64,000 nt of DNA from Perognathus longimembris pacificus (GCF_023159225.1 NC_063169.1:55081934-55145933); one strand, 5' to 3'. Positions 1 to 11,590 are shown, numbered from the stretch's first letter. Notes: a model not told the origin generated them from the sequence alone. Numbers and translations: made by a program.

Positions 1-219
1 TGCCAGTCCAAAGGCTTGAATTCAGGGCCTGAGTGCTATCCCTAAGAATCTGTATACTCAAGGCTAACACTCTCCCACTTGAACCACAGCACCACTTCCA
101 GCTTTTTCTGAGTAGTTTATTAGAGATAAGAGTTTCATAGACTTGCTTGCCCTAGACGGCTTCGAATGTTGATCCTCAGATCTCAGCCTCCTGATTAGCT
201 AGGATTACAGCCGAGCTAA
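1..219 (-). mobile_element. B1-headed Geo SINE
   Basis: The plus strand reads the reversed Geo tail (CCAGTCC, GCTTGAATTCAGGGCCTGAG, ACTTGAACCACAGC) and then the reversed 7SL-like head (CTCAGCCTCCTGATTAGCTA). The element lies at the window edge, so its A-tail is cut off. Confidence 0.8.
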
Positions 220-264
220 GATTCTTTTTTTAACTAATGGATTTACAATTACATCAGCATCATT

Positions 265-890
265 TGTTGGAACAGCTATCGTTCAAGTTCCCTTGAATTG
301 CTCTTGCTCTTCATTAGTAGTTGAGCTTACTTGACGGACACAGTGGTTGGTGCATGTTGGGGATTCACGCTGCCCTTCTCCCAGCTCTAGGGCAGTGTAA
401 AAAGCTAGCCACTCCCATCTTCCGGCTTCAACTGGAAGAGAAGTCCCCGCCCCTGGGGGGCGTGCCATCATGGCGGGGACTTCTACAGAGACCCAGCTCT
501 TGGGGGGCTGTAGTCTCCGCCCACAGAGGAAGTTCCATGACATCACCTGATGGGCAGCCCAGTTCAGCCAATTAGCTAGTCACCCCAAGTCCCTCCCCTT
601 CCGCCTTTGTCACCGTAATAAATTCTTCTGCCCGCCCCCTGGGAGGGTGAGACTCATTCAATCCTCAGACTGTCTCCTGGGAGCCTTCCTTTCTGCGCTG
701 ACCTCTGACACGTGAGAGGGGATGGGGGGAAGGTTTTCGGCAACTCTCTTCTCAGCTAAACGCGATCCACAAGAGCACATTTTGCCTTCTGCGGGCGGGA
801 GACAAAGCCGAGTGCTCTTTCATAATTTGGGGTTCAGGCATTTTCCCCGGGAGATAGGGGGAAAAAGGGATCCCAGAGATCCCAACAGGT
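265..890 (+). mobile_element. Probable retroviral-type LTR (solo or partial)
   Basis: A GC-rich island in AT-rich surroundings carries promoter-like elements in LTR order: a CRE-like TGACATCA at 538-545, CCAAT at 568-572 and AATAAA at 617-622, followed by a U5-like stretch. An ATGGCGG YY1-type core lies at 470-476. The candidate starts near TGTTGG (265) and ends near CAACA (890). I cannot identify a primer-binding site or any gag, pol or env frame, and the family is unknown. A composite of older repeats is an alternative. Confidence 0.4.
617..622 (+). terminator. AATAAA polyadenylation signal in the LTR-like region
   Basis: A canonical AATAAA hexamer lies about 45 bases after a CCAAT box, the arrangement expected at the R region of an LTR. 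Use is not shown. Confidence 0.35.
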
Positions 891-1010
891 GTACATGTAT
901 TATCCTAGCACTCAGGAGGGCTGAGGTGGGATGATAGTGAGTTTGAAGGCATACTGGACCCCACAGTAAAACTATGCAGGAGGAGAAGAAGGAAGAGAAG
1001 AAGGCAGCAA
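885..1010 (+). mobile_element. B1-like SINE fragment
   Basis: TATCCTAGCACTCAGGAGG is followed by a GCTGAGGTGGGATGA-type B1 body and then a purine-rich tail. Diverged 7SL-derived element. Confidence 0.5.
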
Positions 1011-1278
1011 GGAAGGCATATTTAGGTAGATCTATTATGCTGCACTAATCTATCTCTACCCATTCCCCACTATCACAATGTCTAGTATATTGTAGCTATG
1101 TAGTTGACTTTAACATTTGGAAAAATAATTCCTCTCACTTTCCTTTTCTTTTTCCAAGGGGTTTGGGTGTCAGAAGTTATGTTAATTATGCAGATCAATT
1201 TAGAAGGCAACTGAAATATTATGGTGTATCTTCCTATCCAAGAACATAGTATGGCTCTCCTGGTACTTAGGTCTTTGA

Positions 1279-1337
1279 ATTCTGTGTGTGTGTGTGCACG
1301 CGCGTGTGTGTGTATGCACGTGCACATGTAGGTGTGT
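1279..1337 (+). repeat. Imperfect GT microsatellite
   Basis: GT repeats broken by CACGCG and ATGCACG. It sits at the tail side of the adjacent minus-strand SINE and was probably seeded by that tail. Confidence 0.8.
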
Positions 1338-1578
1338 GTCTCAGTCCTAGGGCTTGAATTCAGGGTTCAAACGCTGTCCCTGAGCTTTTGTTCTCAAGGC
1401 TGGCACTCTACAACTTGAGCCACAGTTCCACTTCTGGCTTTTCTGGTGGGGAGAGGTTAATTAGAGATAAGAATCTCATATATAGACTTCCTTGTGGGGC
1501 CTTGCTTCAAACCTCAGTCCTCAAATCTCAGCCTCCTGAGTAGCTAGGATTATAGATGGGAGCCACTGATATCTGGAC
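1338..1578 (-). mobile_element. B1-headed Geo SINE
   Basis: Reversed Geo tail (GGGCTTGAATTCAGGG, CTTGAGCCACAGTTCC) followed by the reversed B1-like head (CTCAGCCTCCTGAGTAGCTA). Confidence 0.8.
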
Positions 1579-2206
1579 ATTTCTTTCATCAGCATTTTCT
1601 AATATTTTGCATATGGATAGTGTATTAGATTTACACCAAGGCACATCGTTTTCTTTAGAGTAAACAAGAATGCTACATTTTATTTTCAATTTCCATAGAA
1701 ACACAAGTGATTTTTACTTACATGTTGGTAGGATTATGTTTAATGTTTAGTTCACCCAATTCGACATTTTTCAACCAAAAGTTTGGAGCATTTATCACAT
1801 CCCATAGATAATGCAACAAAGAGAATCCACTTGAAACTGAACATGGCATACTTTCTGGGTTTGTTTTTATCTATGGAGAGTATTCATAAATGTTTACAGT
1901 TATACTGTCATTATCAGAATCCTTGCATTGAAAATCCGTGCTGTGAAAAATTAAGACAATTCCTTACAAGAGATAAATCTAAAATGGATAAGACATTTTC
2001 ACAGTTGGGCATGTAAAGCACCCACAGAGACAGTTCTGCAGACAAAGCAGCAGAAAATAAGCCAAAGTTAACTCGGCTCACTATTGTTTGTTAGACTCAG
2101 TTTCCTTTTATGGAAAGAAGAAAGACATCTTCCACTTCTAAAATTAGATTCTTAAGCAACTGGCCAAGATGTAACTACCAGTTTTAAATTTTTTTTAATG
2201 AAAGAG

Positions 2207-2270
2207 TTGAGGCTAGGAGTGTAGCTCAGTGGTAAAGTGCTCGCCTCACATACAGAAAGCACTACCCAAA
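2207..2270 (+). mobile_element. ID-like (tRNA-Ala) SINE monomer
   Basis: GTGTAGCTCAGTGGTAAAG is an A-box-bearing tRNA-Ala/ID head. The B box is poorly preserved. Confidence 0.5.
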
Positions 2271-2514
2271 AAAATAGTTTTTAAAATAAAACAAGGACAA
2301 AGAATTTGCTGATAGAGAAATAAGGTCTTATGCTTATCTAGGTAAAACTTTTTTTTTTTTTAAGATTTTGACCATTTCCAAAAACAAAGCAGCCTTCTTT
2401 AGTGCTCTAGATAGGTTGTTCGAATTTTTTTTCCCACACTCCAGGGTGTGCACTATGAGGCTCTGTGGGGCATGAACAGTAGAAATAGTCTTTTAACAAT
2501 CAATTCCTAAATTC

Positions 2515-2625
2515 CTGCAGGGTGCCAGAAACCATGCTGGGTGCTGACAGTGAATATGAACAAGCTCCACCCTGCACTCAAGGAGCCCCTCTCCAGTGAC
2601 AAAGAGAAAAACTGCCAGACCCACT
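2515..2625. mobile_element. Possible ancient L2/MIR-class fragment
   Basis: GTGCCAGAAACCATGCTGG, GGTGCTGACAGTGAATATGA and CAAGGAGCCCCTCTCCAGTG resemble a common mammalian ancient repeat phrase (CTGTGCTAGGTGCTGG ... AGCTTACATTCTAGTG). The family assignment is weak. Confidence 0.35.
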
Positions 2626-2799
2626 CTAGTCTATAACGCCTTCTCTAGCTTTAAATGTCTTTTATCCATGAGTCCCACCTCACCCCTTTGAACTGAAAAA
2701 GTCAAAGATGCCTATGTGACCAAAGCTTTACATACAGGTCTAAGGAAATTAGATATAAATTCCAGATTAATTTTATTTTTTCTTTGAAAGATAAAACAC

Positions 2800-2990
2800 A
2801 GACGGGAGAGGGAGAGAGGGAGAGGGAGGGAGGGAGGGAGGGAGAGAGAGAGAGAGAGAATATGAATGAGAATAAGCAAGTGAAGGGATGACAATGTCCA
2901 AAATGTACTCTTTACCTGACTTATGTGACTGTAACCTCTCTGTACATCACCTTAATAATAGCAATTAAAATTTAAAAATAAAAATAAAAA
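2800..2990 (+). mobile_element. Truncated L1 3' UTR of the host lineage
   Basis: A G-rich polypurine tract (about 2802-2859) precedes TGTGACTGTAACCTCTCTGT and ACATCACCTTAATAA, ending in an A-rich tail. The same terminal phrase occurs at 14930-14990, where it is flanked by target duplications, which identifies it as an L1 3' end. Confidence 0.6.
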
Positions 2991-3002
2991 GAGGAAGGAC
3001 AC

Positions 3003-3235
3003 ACTGGGCACTGGGGGCTCATGCCTGTAATCCTGGCTACTTAGGGGGCTGAGATCTGAGGAATTCGGTTAGAAGCCAGATCAGGCAGGAAAGTCTAAGA
3101 CACTCTGATCTCCAATTAACCACCAAAAGCCCAGACATAGAGTTGTGGCTTAAGTGGCAGAGTGCTAGCCTTGAGCAAAAAAACTCAAGAGCAGTGTCCA
3201 GGCCTAGAGTTCAAGTTTCAGAACCAACAGGATAA
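3003..3235 (+). mobile_element. B1-headed Geo SINE
   Basis: A head with GGGGGCTCATGCCTGTAATC is followed by CTCCAATTAACCACC and the Geo tail (GTGGCTTAAGTGGCAGAGTG). The tail grades into a GAGAGA-rich tract. Confidence 0.85.
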
Positions 3236-3422
3236 AGGAGAAAGAGAGAGACAGAGAGAAACACATGTAAACACAAATTCTGAGTTTTACCTAGAACTCA
3301 TTTCAGAGACCAATAATTATGTATTAGGAAAGATGATCACTTAGAATGGAGTGAGAAACAATAAATCAATACATAAATAAATGTGTTTGGTACCGTTAAA
3401 ACATTCAGTGTTACACTCAAGA

Positions 3423-3530
3423 GCTGGGTGTGGTAGTGCACTGGTGTAATCCTAGCACTCAGGAGCTTAAGGCAGGAGAGCTTCAAGTTGGAGGCCAGCC
3501 TAGGCTATTACTAACAAGATCCTTTTAATG
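3423..3530 (+). mobile_element. B1-like SINE
   Basis: GCTGGGTGTGGTAGTGCAC, then TAATCCTAGCACTCAGGAG and GGCCAGCCTAGGCTA: a diverged B1-type monomer without a Geo tail. Confidence 0.65.
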
Positions 3531-3709
3531 GTGGGGAGGGGATGGGTCCTCTAGAAACAAAACCCTCTCTTAATGTATCCTTTGCTAAACTCAACTACAC
3601 CAAAAAATCAGTTACCTATTCAAAATAACTGTAAAGACTTTCCTTCAGGAAATCAATCTTTTCTAAGTATGGAATAGCATTCCCATGGATGAACTAAAGA
3701 AAACTAAAG

Positions 3710-3920
3710 GGCTGGGAATATAGCCTAGTGGTAGAGTGCTTGCCTCGTATACATGAAGCCTTGGGTTCGATTCCTCAGCACCACATATAGAAAAAGCCAG
3801 AAGTAGTGCTGTGGCTCAAGTGGTAGAGTGCTAGCTAGCCTTGAGCAAAAAGAAGCCAGAAACAGTGCTCAGGCCCTGAATTCAAGCCCCAAGAATGTCA
3901 AGGAAAAAAAAAAAAGGAAA
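3710..3920 (+). mobile_element. IDL-Geo SINE
   Basis: A complete ID-like left half (GGGCTGGGAATATAGCC ... GGGTTCGATTCC) plus Geo right half and A-tail. It is flanked by the 11-base target duplication GAAAACTAAAG at 3699-3709 and 3921-3931. Confidence 0.95.
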
Positions 3921-4224
3921 GAAAACTAAAGAGAAGTTTGATAGGAAGCACACATAGATGGCAGTTTCCCAAACATATTAGTGAAGAAGCTAAAGCATTG
4001 AAGATGACAGAGATGTCCCAATACTTTACGATTTCATTTCCAAATCCACACAAGAGAAGCCACTGTCAACTTTGAAAAAATCTGCTTAACACTCAGGACA
4101 CTTCCAGTAGAAAGCACCTGACACACAAATGCCAGCCCTGAACCCCGTGACTAAGGGCTAAGAACACCAGAGACAAGGGGACAGGGCTCTTCCTGGCTCC
4201 CTCATGCAGGAAGGGGCATTCCCA

Positions 4225-4292
4225 TAGGCCCACACTTAGCATGAGGCCTGCCACAAGAACTCAATCAATGGTTGCTCAGTGAATAGATTGTC
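4225..4292 (+). mobile_element. MIR 3'-end fragment (tentative)
   Basis: GAGGCCTGCCACAAGAACTC followed by AATCAATGGTTGCTCAGTGA resembles the MIR ending (GTGCCTGGCACATAGTAAG ... CAATAAATGTTTG). Confidence 0.4.
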
Positions 4293-4306
4293 AATGTGCT
4301 ATGATT

Positions 4307-4361
4307 CTCTCTCCCTTTTCTCCCTTCCTCCCCCCCCCACCTCCCTCCCTTGGTTTCTTCT
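4307..4361 (+). repeat. CT-rich pyrimidine tract
   Basis: Low-complexity TCCC/CCTCC tract including a run of nine C. Confidence 0.7.
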
Positions 4362-4744
4362 TCCTATGTGGTTATTTGAATTGAAAGGTATTTCAAAGAC
4401 ATTAGCCATAGGAAGAAAAGGCAAAATCCATCAAAAATGAGATCTCCTATGCCCCAAGTAATTTTGCTCCCAGAGAATCAGCCCAACACTGTTCATCTGC
4501 CCAAAGGGAAGTTCCTCTATATAACACCACCCATATGTGGTCCCTGCTGAAGGAAGCCACTGGCATTGCTAGAAATGGGCCAGGTCTCAGGATGAAGGGC
4601 CATCAAGCACGGTAAAATGGCAGAGATGGAAGGTGCGTGGCTTCTGAAATCACCAAGTTAAGAATTTTGTCATACATTTCTTTCCTAACTGTACAATCTT
4701 CAACATCCCGCCTCGGGTTCCACTCTAACAACGGCAGGGAGTTG

Positions 4745-5072
4745 CTGTGCTGCTTCTTTTGTTGGTTATTGTTTTTGTGACAGTACTAAGATTGAATTTC
4801 ACCTTGTGCTAGACAAGTGCTCTATCCATTGAGCCACTCTCTCGGCCCTCTTTATTTTTCAGATAGTGACTTGATCTTTTTGCCCAGGCCACCCTTGAAC
4901 TTCAATCCACTTACCATGCCTTTCACACATGTGAGACCACAAGTGTCCACCCCATACCTGTTGAGATGGGATTTTCTTTTATACTTTTGCCTCAGCTGGG
5001 CTCAAACCAGTCTTCCCAGTTTTGCCTCCCAAAAAGCTGGGAATGGTGTGTGTGTGTGTGACCACACTTGAC
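4745..5072 (-). mobile_element. ID-like then B1-like old SINEs
   Basis: A reversed ID-like segment (GACAAGTGCTCTATCCATTG, about 4760-4850) is followed by a reversed dimeric B1-like segment (GCCCAGGCCACCCTTGAAC ... CAGCTGGGCTCAAACC). A short GT repeat at 5047-5061 lies at its end. Confidence 0.5.
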
Positions 5073-5112
5073 TTGTGCTGCCTCTGTGGGGGCGGAGAGG
5101 GGGGTGCGCGCA

Positions 5113-5338
5113 TGCCAGTCATGGGGCCTCAACTCAGGACCTGAGACACTGTCCTGAGCTTTTTTATTAAAGGCTAGCACTCTTACCAATTGAGCCATAG
5201 CTCTACTTCTTGCTTTTTGGTGATTAATTAGAGATAAGTCTCATGGACTTTCCTGCCCAGGCTGGCTTTGAATCACAGTCCTCAAATTTCATCCTCCTAA
5301 GAAGCTAGGATTATAGGCATGAGCCCCGGCACCTAGCT
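5113..5338 (-). mobile_element. B1-headed Geo SINE
   Basis: Reversed Geo tail from TGCCAGTCATGGGGCC, then the reversed head ending AGGCATGAGCCCCGGCACC. Confidence 0.8.
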
Positions 5339-5858
5339 TTGCACTGCATTTATAATACAGATTTTTATGAGCTCAAAATATAGACCATAGATGAAAAGGC
5401 TTTCCAAGACAGCAGAAAGCATTGTGTTTCCCAGTCTTCACTGTGTTCTCAGAGCCTGGTTGAACCTACCACCCACAGCCCAGCAAGCTTCCTCCATAAC
5501 ACAACCCCCACACAGCTCCATCCTGGAGAGCTGGGAAGGAAACAGCCTGCACCTTCTTCCTCCTGTTAACAAGGAAAACACTTCATCCCTGCACAAAGGA
5601 ACTATTGCCCTGTCTCACTTCCATCTGCTACAGGCTATGATTAATTAATTTCATCAACTAGCCTCATAAAATTTCAAAACAACAAAATGATACTAAATCC
5701 CACAACATCCCTTAGGATAGATTTTTTTTTTTAAGTGTCTATTTGTTTACCAAGCCTGCACAGTCATCAGCTACACCAATGTACGGGACCCTGTCATTCT
5801 AGGCCAATTCTCCAAGCTGGGACTTTACAAGACCCTCCATGGTTAAGAGCTCATTTCC

Positions 5859-6066
5859 GGGGCTGGGAATATGGCCTAGTGGCAAGAGTGCTTGCCTCCC
5901 GTACATGAAGCCCTGGGTTCGATTCCCCAGCACCACATATATAGAAAATGGCCAGAAGTGGCGCTGTGGCTCAAGTGGCAGAGTGCTAGCCTTGAGCAAA
6001 AAGAAGCCAGGGACAGTGCTCAGGCCCTGAGTCCAAGGCCCAGGACTGGCAAAGAAAAAAAAAAAA
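5859..6066 (+). mobile_element. IDL-Geo SINE
   Basis: Full dimer with A-tail. Flanking AAGAGCTCATTTCC (5845-5858) and AAAGCTCACTTCC (about 6066-6078) are imperfect target duplications. Confidence 0.9.
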
Positions 6067-6206
6067 AGCTCACTTCCTAGAACTCCTCCTATCAGCCTCC
6101 TCAAAGTGCCCCGCTGCCTCCACATTGTGCCACTTAGCCCATCTGTGCTTTTTTGTGATGGCAGAGTTCCTGCCTCACCTTCACCCACTTGCTTCATCCT
6201 CCATCT

Positions 6207-6208
<2 letters not shown>

Positions 6209-6261
<53 letters not shown>
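6209..6261 (+). repeat. (TG)26 microsatellite
   Basis: About 26 uninterrupted TG units directly abutting the tail side of the minus-strand SINE at 6270-6490. Confidence 0.95.
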
Positions 6262-6262
<1 letters not shown>

Positions 6263-6269
6263 ACGTGTG

Positions 6270-6490
6270 CACATGCAGCCCCAATCTTGGGGCTCAAAAA
6301 TCAAGCCCTTGGATGGCTTTTTTTGCTTATAGCAGACTGCCACACTTCCCTGCCACACTTCCAGTTCTGTCTTTTTGCTGGTTAATTGGAGATGGGAGTC
6401 TTGAGGTTTTAGGCTGGCTTCAAACCTGATTCTCAAATCTCAGCCTCCAAGGTAGCTAGGATTTTAGGCATGAGCCACCACCAGGCTGGT
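6270..6490 (-). mobile_element. Diverged B1-headed Geo SINE
   Basis: Reversed Geo region is poorly preserved, with a short internal duplication of TGCCACACTTCC (6338-6361). The reversed head (CTCAGCCTCCAAGGTAGCTA, GGCATGAGCCACCA) is clear. Confidence 0.7.
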
Positions 6491-6893
6491 TCGGCTAAGA
6501 GGAGACCTCACGCGTCAAGCACCCCAGGCAGATATTATTATTACCTATGCATTTGCACACATAGCACTAAGCTGTTTAGGAATTGTTGAATTATTTTATC
6601 TTCTTTATCTCTCTGTCCCATCTCATTCAAGTGTGTGCCTCCAGAAATTAATAAAAGGTCCGGCATTCCTTATTAATACATTCAATCCAATCCCTGAACC
6701 ACACCAGTAACACTGAACCCAAAGGTGAATGAGCTACAGTCTCCTTAGAAGTTTCTCCTGTCTTTGCTGATTAATTTGAAAGACCTCGCTGTCTGACATA
6801 ACTCAGCATAAGTATGGTGGAAGCATCCACAGACCAGAACAGGCCAAGTCAGTGGGCAAAGCACTCCGTGTGACACAAAAACCAAAGGCCAAG

Positions 6894-7107
6894 GGGCTGG
6901 GGATATAGCCTAGTGGCAAGAGTGCCTGCCTCGGATACACGAGGCCCTAGGTTCGATTCCCCAGCACCACATATACAGAAAACGGCCAGAAGCGGCGCTG
7001 TGGCTCAAGTGGCAGAGTGCTAGCCTTGAGCGGGAAGAAGCCAGGGACAGTGCTCAGGCCCTGAGTCCAAGGCCCAGGACTGGCCAAAAAAAAAAAAAAA
7101 AAAAAAA
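6894..7107 (+). mobile_element. IDL-Geo SINE, young subfamily
   Basis: Carries diagnostic variants CCTGCCTCGGATACACGAGG, AGCGGCGCTG and GAGCGGGAAG. Exact target duplication ACCAAAGGCCAAG flanks it at 6881-6893 and 7108-7120, and it has a long pure A-tail. All this implies a recent insertion. Confidence 0.97.
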
Positions 7108-7120
7108 ACCAAAGGCCAAG

Positions 7121-9770
7121 ATTCTTGTAATGCGACAGTATTTGATTTGCAGCTAAACCTTCATATTCTGCCACCTTCCAGCTTCGGAGCTGGAAATGAG
7201 TTGAACATATCAAAAGTGAAATTTTGGTATTCTGATTTTTTTTTTTGGAAGTTCACTAAAGTTTGAGGAACTGGATACAAACAAGTTGTTTGGCAGGAGC
7301 CAAAAGCAAGAACAACTTGGTGGCGATCACCTCCTACATGGGAGAGCTGTCCAAGTGGTCACCGTGGGCCTCTCGCAGTCCTGCATGGATTTAAAGTGGA
7401 CGCCCAAGGTCTGATTCCGGACAGGATCTCAAAAGAGTAGGGAGAGAGATCATGTGGGAGCTTTGGAATGTCTTTAAGTTCATGCCTCCTATGTGAGAGA
7501 ATAATCTAGTCACACAACCTAGGTTCTACCAATAAATAACACCAAGATGAGTGGCCTTTTCCATGCGTCCTAAGGGGAAAATTGATGGCCGCCTGGCTGT
7601 AAGAGGCTGATCTTTCCCCCGTGCGGCCTCCTCACACTGCTCAGCAGGCAGACGCACTGTTCCATCACAGTGAGCCCCAACAAAAGAACTGCCTGGAGAA
7701 ACTGCTTTGTCTAAGCACATATTTTAGTTCATGAAAGAAGAAAGCTTGTTATATGGGGGCTTTAGTTTGTTTGAAAGGCACTAACACATCTGTCCATCAA
7801 AAAATCAGAAACACTATTTTGAATGACATGTTTTTCCTACTGGGTAATTTAAGAGCTAAAGGAAGCCAATTTTTAACAAGAAAACAACCTTGTGACACTA
7901 AATCTTACCTTCAATAGCCATGAAACAAAAGCTCTTAAATTCCAACATAAGGCAGAAAGAATGTCCTGGACAGGAACATCTAGTTTAAGGGAGAAACGGA
8001 CTCGGCTGCCTAACATACCTCAGGCCCAGGCACTACCAACCTTCTCTATTTTCCCTTACCCAAGGGCTAATGGGAAACCAACTTTTCATCCTCATCACCT
8101 CCACCTGCTTCAACCCACACAGGTGAGCCTTTTGTAGCCACAGGCTACAAGAAAAAGGAAGAGAATAGGAAGGGTTTGGACCATTTAAACTGTCAGCCCC
8201 AAATAAAGACAGTAATTTTTAAAACAACCCCCCGCCCCTTGCTGATCTACTGCATTTACAAGCTCCCTGAGTGGCAAAAGAAACCCTAATTTGCAGGAGG
8301 GCTCAGAGATACCACTGAGTCTTACCCAGATCATAGAATATACACCTTCATACTGAGGTGGCCTTGGCCAAACCCGCATGTGTTGTACATTGAGCCAATG
8401 AAGACTTGCAGCAAACTCTCAGAAGTCCCCAGTCCTTGATGGAGATGGCCATCTCCTACTCTGGAAGGGAGGAGAGTCTAGAATGCAGGCTTGGGAAGCT
8501 GTGTCAGTGCCACTAGAGCTATATGCATAGTATATGCACACCAACCAGTCTGTTGTCAGCCTAGAACAGCACCCAGTCTGTGTCTGAGGTACCTCGCTCC
8601 ATCCTAAGACAGTTTCTAATGTTTTTGGCTGGGATGGAGCTTCAGGTGGGGTCCTCTGGCCTCCTGCCCTTCCCATTTTCACACCACTAACTGCTGAGCC
8701 CAATGAGCACATCACCAGTGACGAGCGATGGCCACCCAGATGGGCCCAGGAGGCAGAAAAGGAGCCAAGTTCTCTCCTGCTGACAAAGTCAGGCAATGGT
8801 CCTTTTCCATGCCAGCAGCACTGTATCTTCGAAAGCTATGATGAGAAGGAAAAATCAACAATGGAGTGGGAAAATGGACCAAGTTCCCAAGTTCCCTCCT
8901 CCATGCCCACTCCCTGATCTCCTGGTTATGGTGCTAATGACTACAAGAAGATTTGTAGTCTATTTCAAAAATGTCTGCTCAAGTGTAATTTATCAGACAC
9001 TTAGAGATAATCTATCTAAAGACTCCTTTACTATTATTTTCTAACAGCAAATAAACTGTGCATCACACAGGCCATTACAACGTAGCACTGCTATCTTACC
9101 ACTGGGCAGCTGCCTAAGGTTAAAACTTCCAAGTGTGCCTTAGTAACTATTACACACTTGACCTACATTATCACAATTCTTCAACACCACATACTAGTCA
9201 ATGAATCACAGTTGATTCGAGAACACTCACTGCTGAGAAGTGAAACTCATGACCGGGGTAATGCATGTTAGTTTGTGGCATTACAAATCCCCTAGTGAGA
9301 CAGGTTAGGAGGAAAGGAAAAAGTTCATCTAGTATCCCTTCCCACCCCAAGTATTTGGGTCAATGTTTAGCAGTGGGAACACTCCTGAAGGTCTGGAGAA
9401 ACCAGATTTGTAGTCTACTCAACAACATCAGAATCTGAGGGGAGAGGCCCAAACAGGTCTTGCTAGATCTTTGGCATTTTGAAACCAGTCTATGTGCCCC
9501 CATCCTCCCACCAAGACTATTAGGCAAACTCTCTAGGAAAACAGACTAATCAGCTAGGACCACGTGAAAGAAACAATGAGCTGGTCCCCATTTTGAAGGC
9601 TGCTAGGTCAGTGGGTTGGGGGCAGAGGTTAATCTGTCCTGCTGATCCAGAAGGAAGCCACAGCTGAAAGGCGGGCCGCACCTGGTGAGCTCACTTCAGG
9701 GCTCCATGAGGGTCTCAGGCACCACTGTTGCTTAGAGAACAGCTGGCTTCAGGGGAAGATAAAGCACTAG
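7121..9770. other. Intron stretch without recognised repeats or genes
   Basis: No SINE, LINE or exon was recognised over about 2.6 kb, one of the longest such gaps in a SINE-dense intron. The open frames here (60-125 residues) show no domain. Base composition is mixed, with no simple repeats of note. Confidence 0.5.
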
Positions 9771-11236
9771 TTCATATAAAGCAATAAGCAAAATCATGAG
9801 CAACTACAGAATGAAGCAGAAAGTAGGTTGGGTAAAGCCATGTTCTAGAACAGCAAAGGGAGAAGACTGGAGGCCTGGGAAGGGCAGAGAGCAGGGCCAC
9901 AGAGAGAGAGGATAATCTGAGGGAAAGAAGGCCGGGAAAGTGGCAGAGGGAACAGGCACATACAGTCAAACCAGTGTGCTCTTTGCCCTGAGAGGACCAC
10001 ACAGCAACAAAACAGCTTGCAGTCTCCAACACCCTTACCTATCCACTTCCCTCCCACACTCCTGGAAAAGCTTTCTTGGCTCTCTCGTCCTCCCTCCCTC
10101 TTCTCACCATCCGTCCTCTCCCTATACCCTGCCATCCCCAAACCTCCTCCCTTCAAAGGGAAAGTCCACTTTCCCTCCATCCAGTGTTTGTTTACAGAGC
10201 AAACACTGTTTTCTAGAACACAAGTCGTCCATGTGGAGAACAAGGAAGAGAGGGCATGTGCACTTTGAAACAGACTGTAAAAAGCAGCACAGAGAATAAG
10301 CCACTAGACAGAGCCAGTGGCCTGTGAGGCCTCCACATGACTGTGGGGCCAGCTTCCCCTTGCTCCTGCAGGACACAAGAGTAGTATGGGAAGCCTGGTC
10401 TTCCCCATCTGCTCTCAATGAAATGTGAACTGACCTGTGCGCATTTGGTACATGGTGATTGTAAGGTTCGCTGGAAAGGACCCCATCACATGGTTCAGAC
10501 AGAAAGAGTTTTAAGGACAGGAAGTCCAAAGTGGGGTTCTTCCAGCTTTTGACAGTTTGGTCCAAGGAAGGGCAGTCAAGAAGGAGGATTAACCCTCAGA
10601 AAGAGAAGAGGAGGGGATCCAGTGACTCCTGACTCTGTCCCCTCCCTGGTTTCAGCACCAGATGCAAGGTTCGCGGGACAGGAAACTGCCACATGGTTAA
10701 GGCAGAAAAGGGTTATTGGGGGGAGGTGGAAGACAAACTACCAACCAGCACGAGATGGAGGCCCATGGAGACAAAGGGGAAGGAAGAAGAGAAAAAGAGA
10801 AGGGGATTCATGTTGAGCTGGATTGTATAGGGGCAGGTGGGAGGCCGGACCACAGCAGGTGCGGAAGTGATCTCAGAGGCTGGGGAACTTCTCACTGTCC
10901 ATGGGAGGGCATAACCAGGGAGGTTCAGGAAATGACCTTAGCCGATGAGGATGTGACCTCAGAGTCTTGGGTCTTTGGCTGATTCCCAGTCAGGTGATGG
11001 ACAGGTGATTTGCTGGTTTCAGGCAGGTGAAGAGGAAGGGGACAGGGTTGTTCTCCTGGACAGACCTAGGAGTAACGCAATGATACCGCATCACTCTGGT
11101 CTGCAGCTATCATTGGGGCCCAAGTTTGACTCTGGCCACTAGCTTCTAATTTCTCTCAATGTGCCTACTCTAGAGCTTTGACTAAAACCATGACAATAAA
11201 GAGAGTGGAGCTGGAAAGAGCACAGAAAAGATGAAT
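9771..11236. other. Unassigned sequence with a diverged direct repeat
   Basis: No named repeat was recognised. Two related blocks, near 10465-10520 and 10668-10722, share AAGGTTCGC, a CACATGGTT motif and a CAGAAA purine stretch at the same spacing. This suggests remnants of one unrecognised repeat, possibly an LTR. No reading frame here resembles a known protein. Confidence 0.35.
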
Positions 11237-11315
11237 CACTACTGGGCACAGGATACACGCCTATATTCTAGGAGTTCTGGGCAACATAGTGAGACATAGT
11301 CTCTTTAAAAAAGAG
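11237..11315 (+). mobile_element. B1-like fragment
   Basis: CTGGGCACAGGATACACGCC followed by GGGCAACATAGTGAGAC and an A-rich end. Confidence 0.5.
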
Positions 11316-11321
11316 AGAGAG

Positions 11322-11590
11322 CCAGACAACAGTGGCTCAGGGCTGTAATCATAGCTACTCAGGAGGCTGAGATATGAGGATTAGGATTTGAAGCCAGCCA
11401 GTTCAGGAAAGTCTGTGAGACTCTTATCTCCAATATAGAAAAAGCCGAAAGTGGCGCTGTAGCTCAAGTGATAGAGCACTAGCCTTGAGCAATAGGAGCC
11501 CAGGGACAGTGTATAAGCCCAGAGTTCAAGCCCCATGACTGGCAAAAGACAGGGACAGAGACAGAGATAGAGACAGAGACAGTCACAGAG
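11322..11590 (+). mobile_element. B1-headed Geo SINE with CAGAGA tail
   Basis: Head (GTGGCTCAGGGCTGTAATC) and Geo tail (GGCGCTGTAGCTCAAGTGAT) are intact. The A-tail has become an AGACAGAGA-type repeat (about 11549-11590). Confidence 0.85.

Noticed and set aside
5859..5935. tRNA-Ala gene
   Set aside because: The ID-like heads keep A and B boxes but lack a foldable tRNA. They are SINE heads repeated dozens of times.
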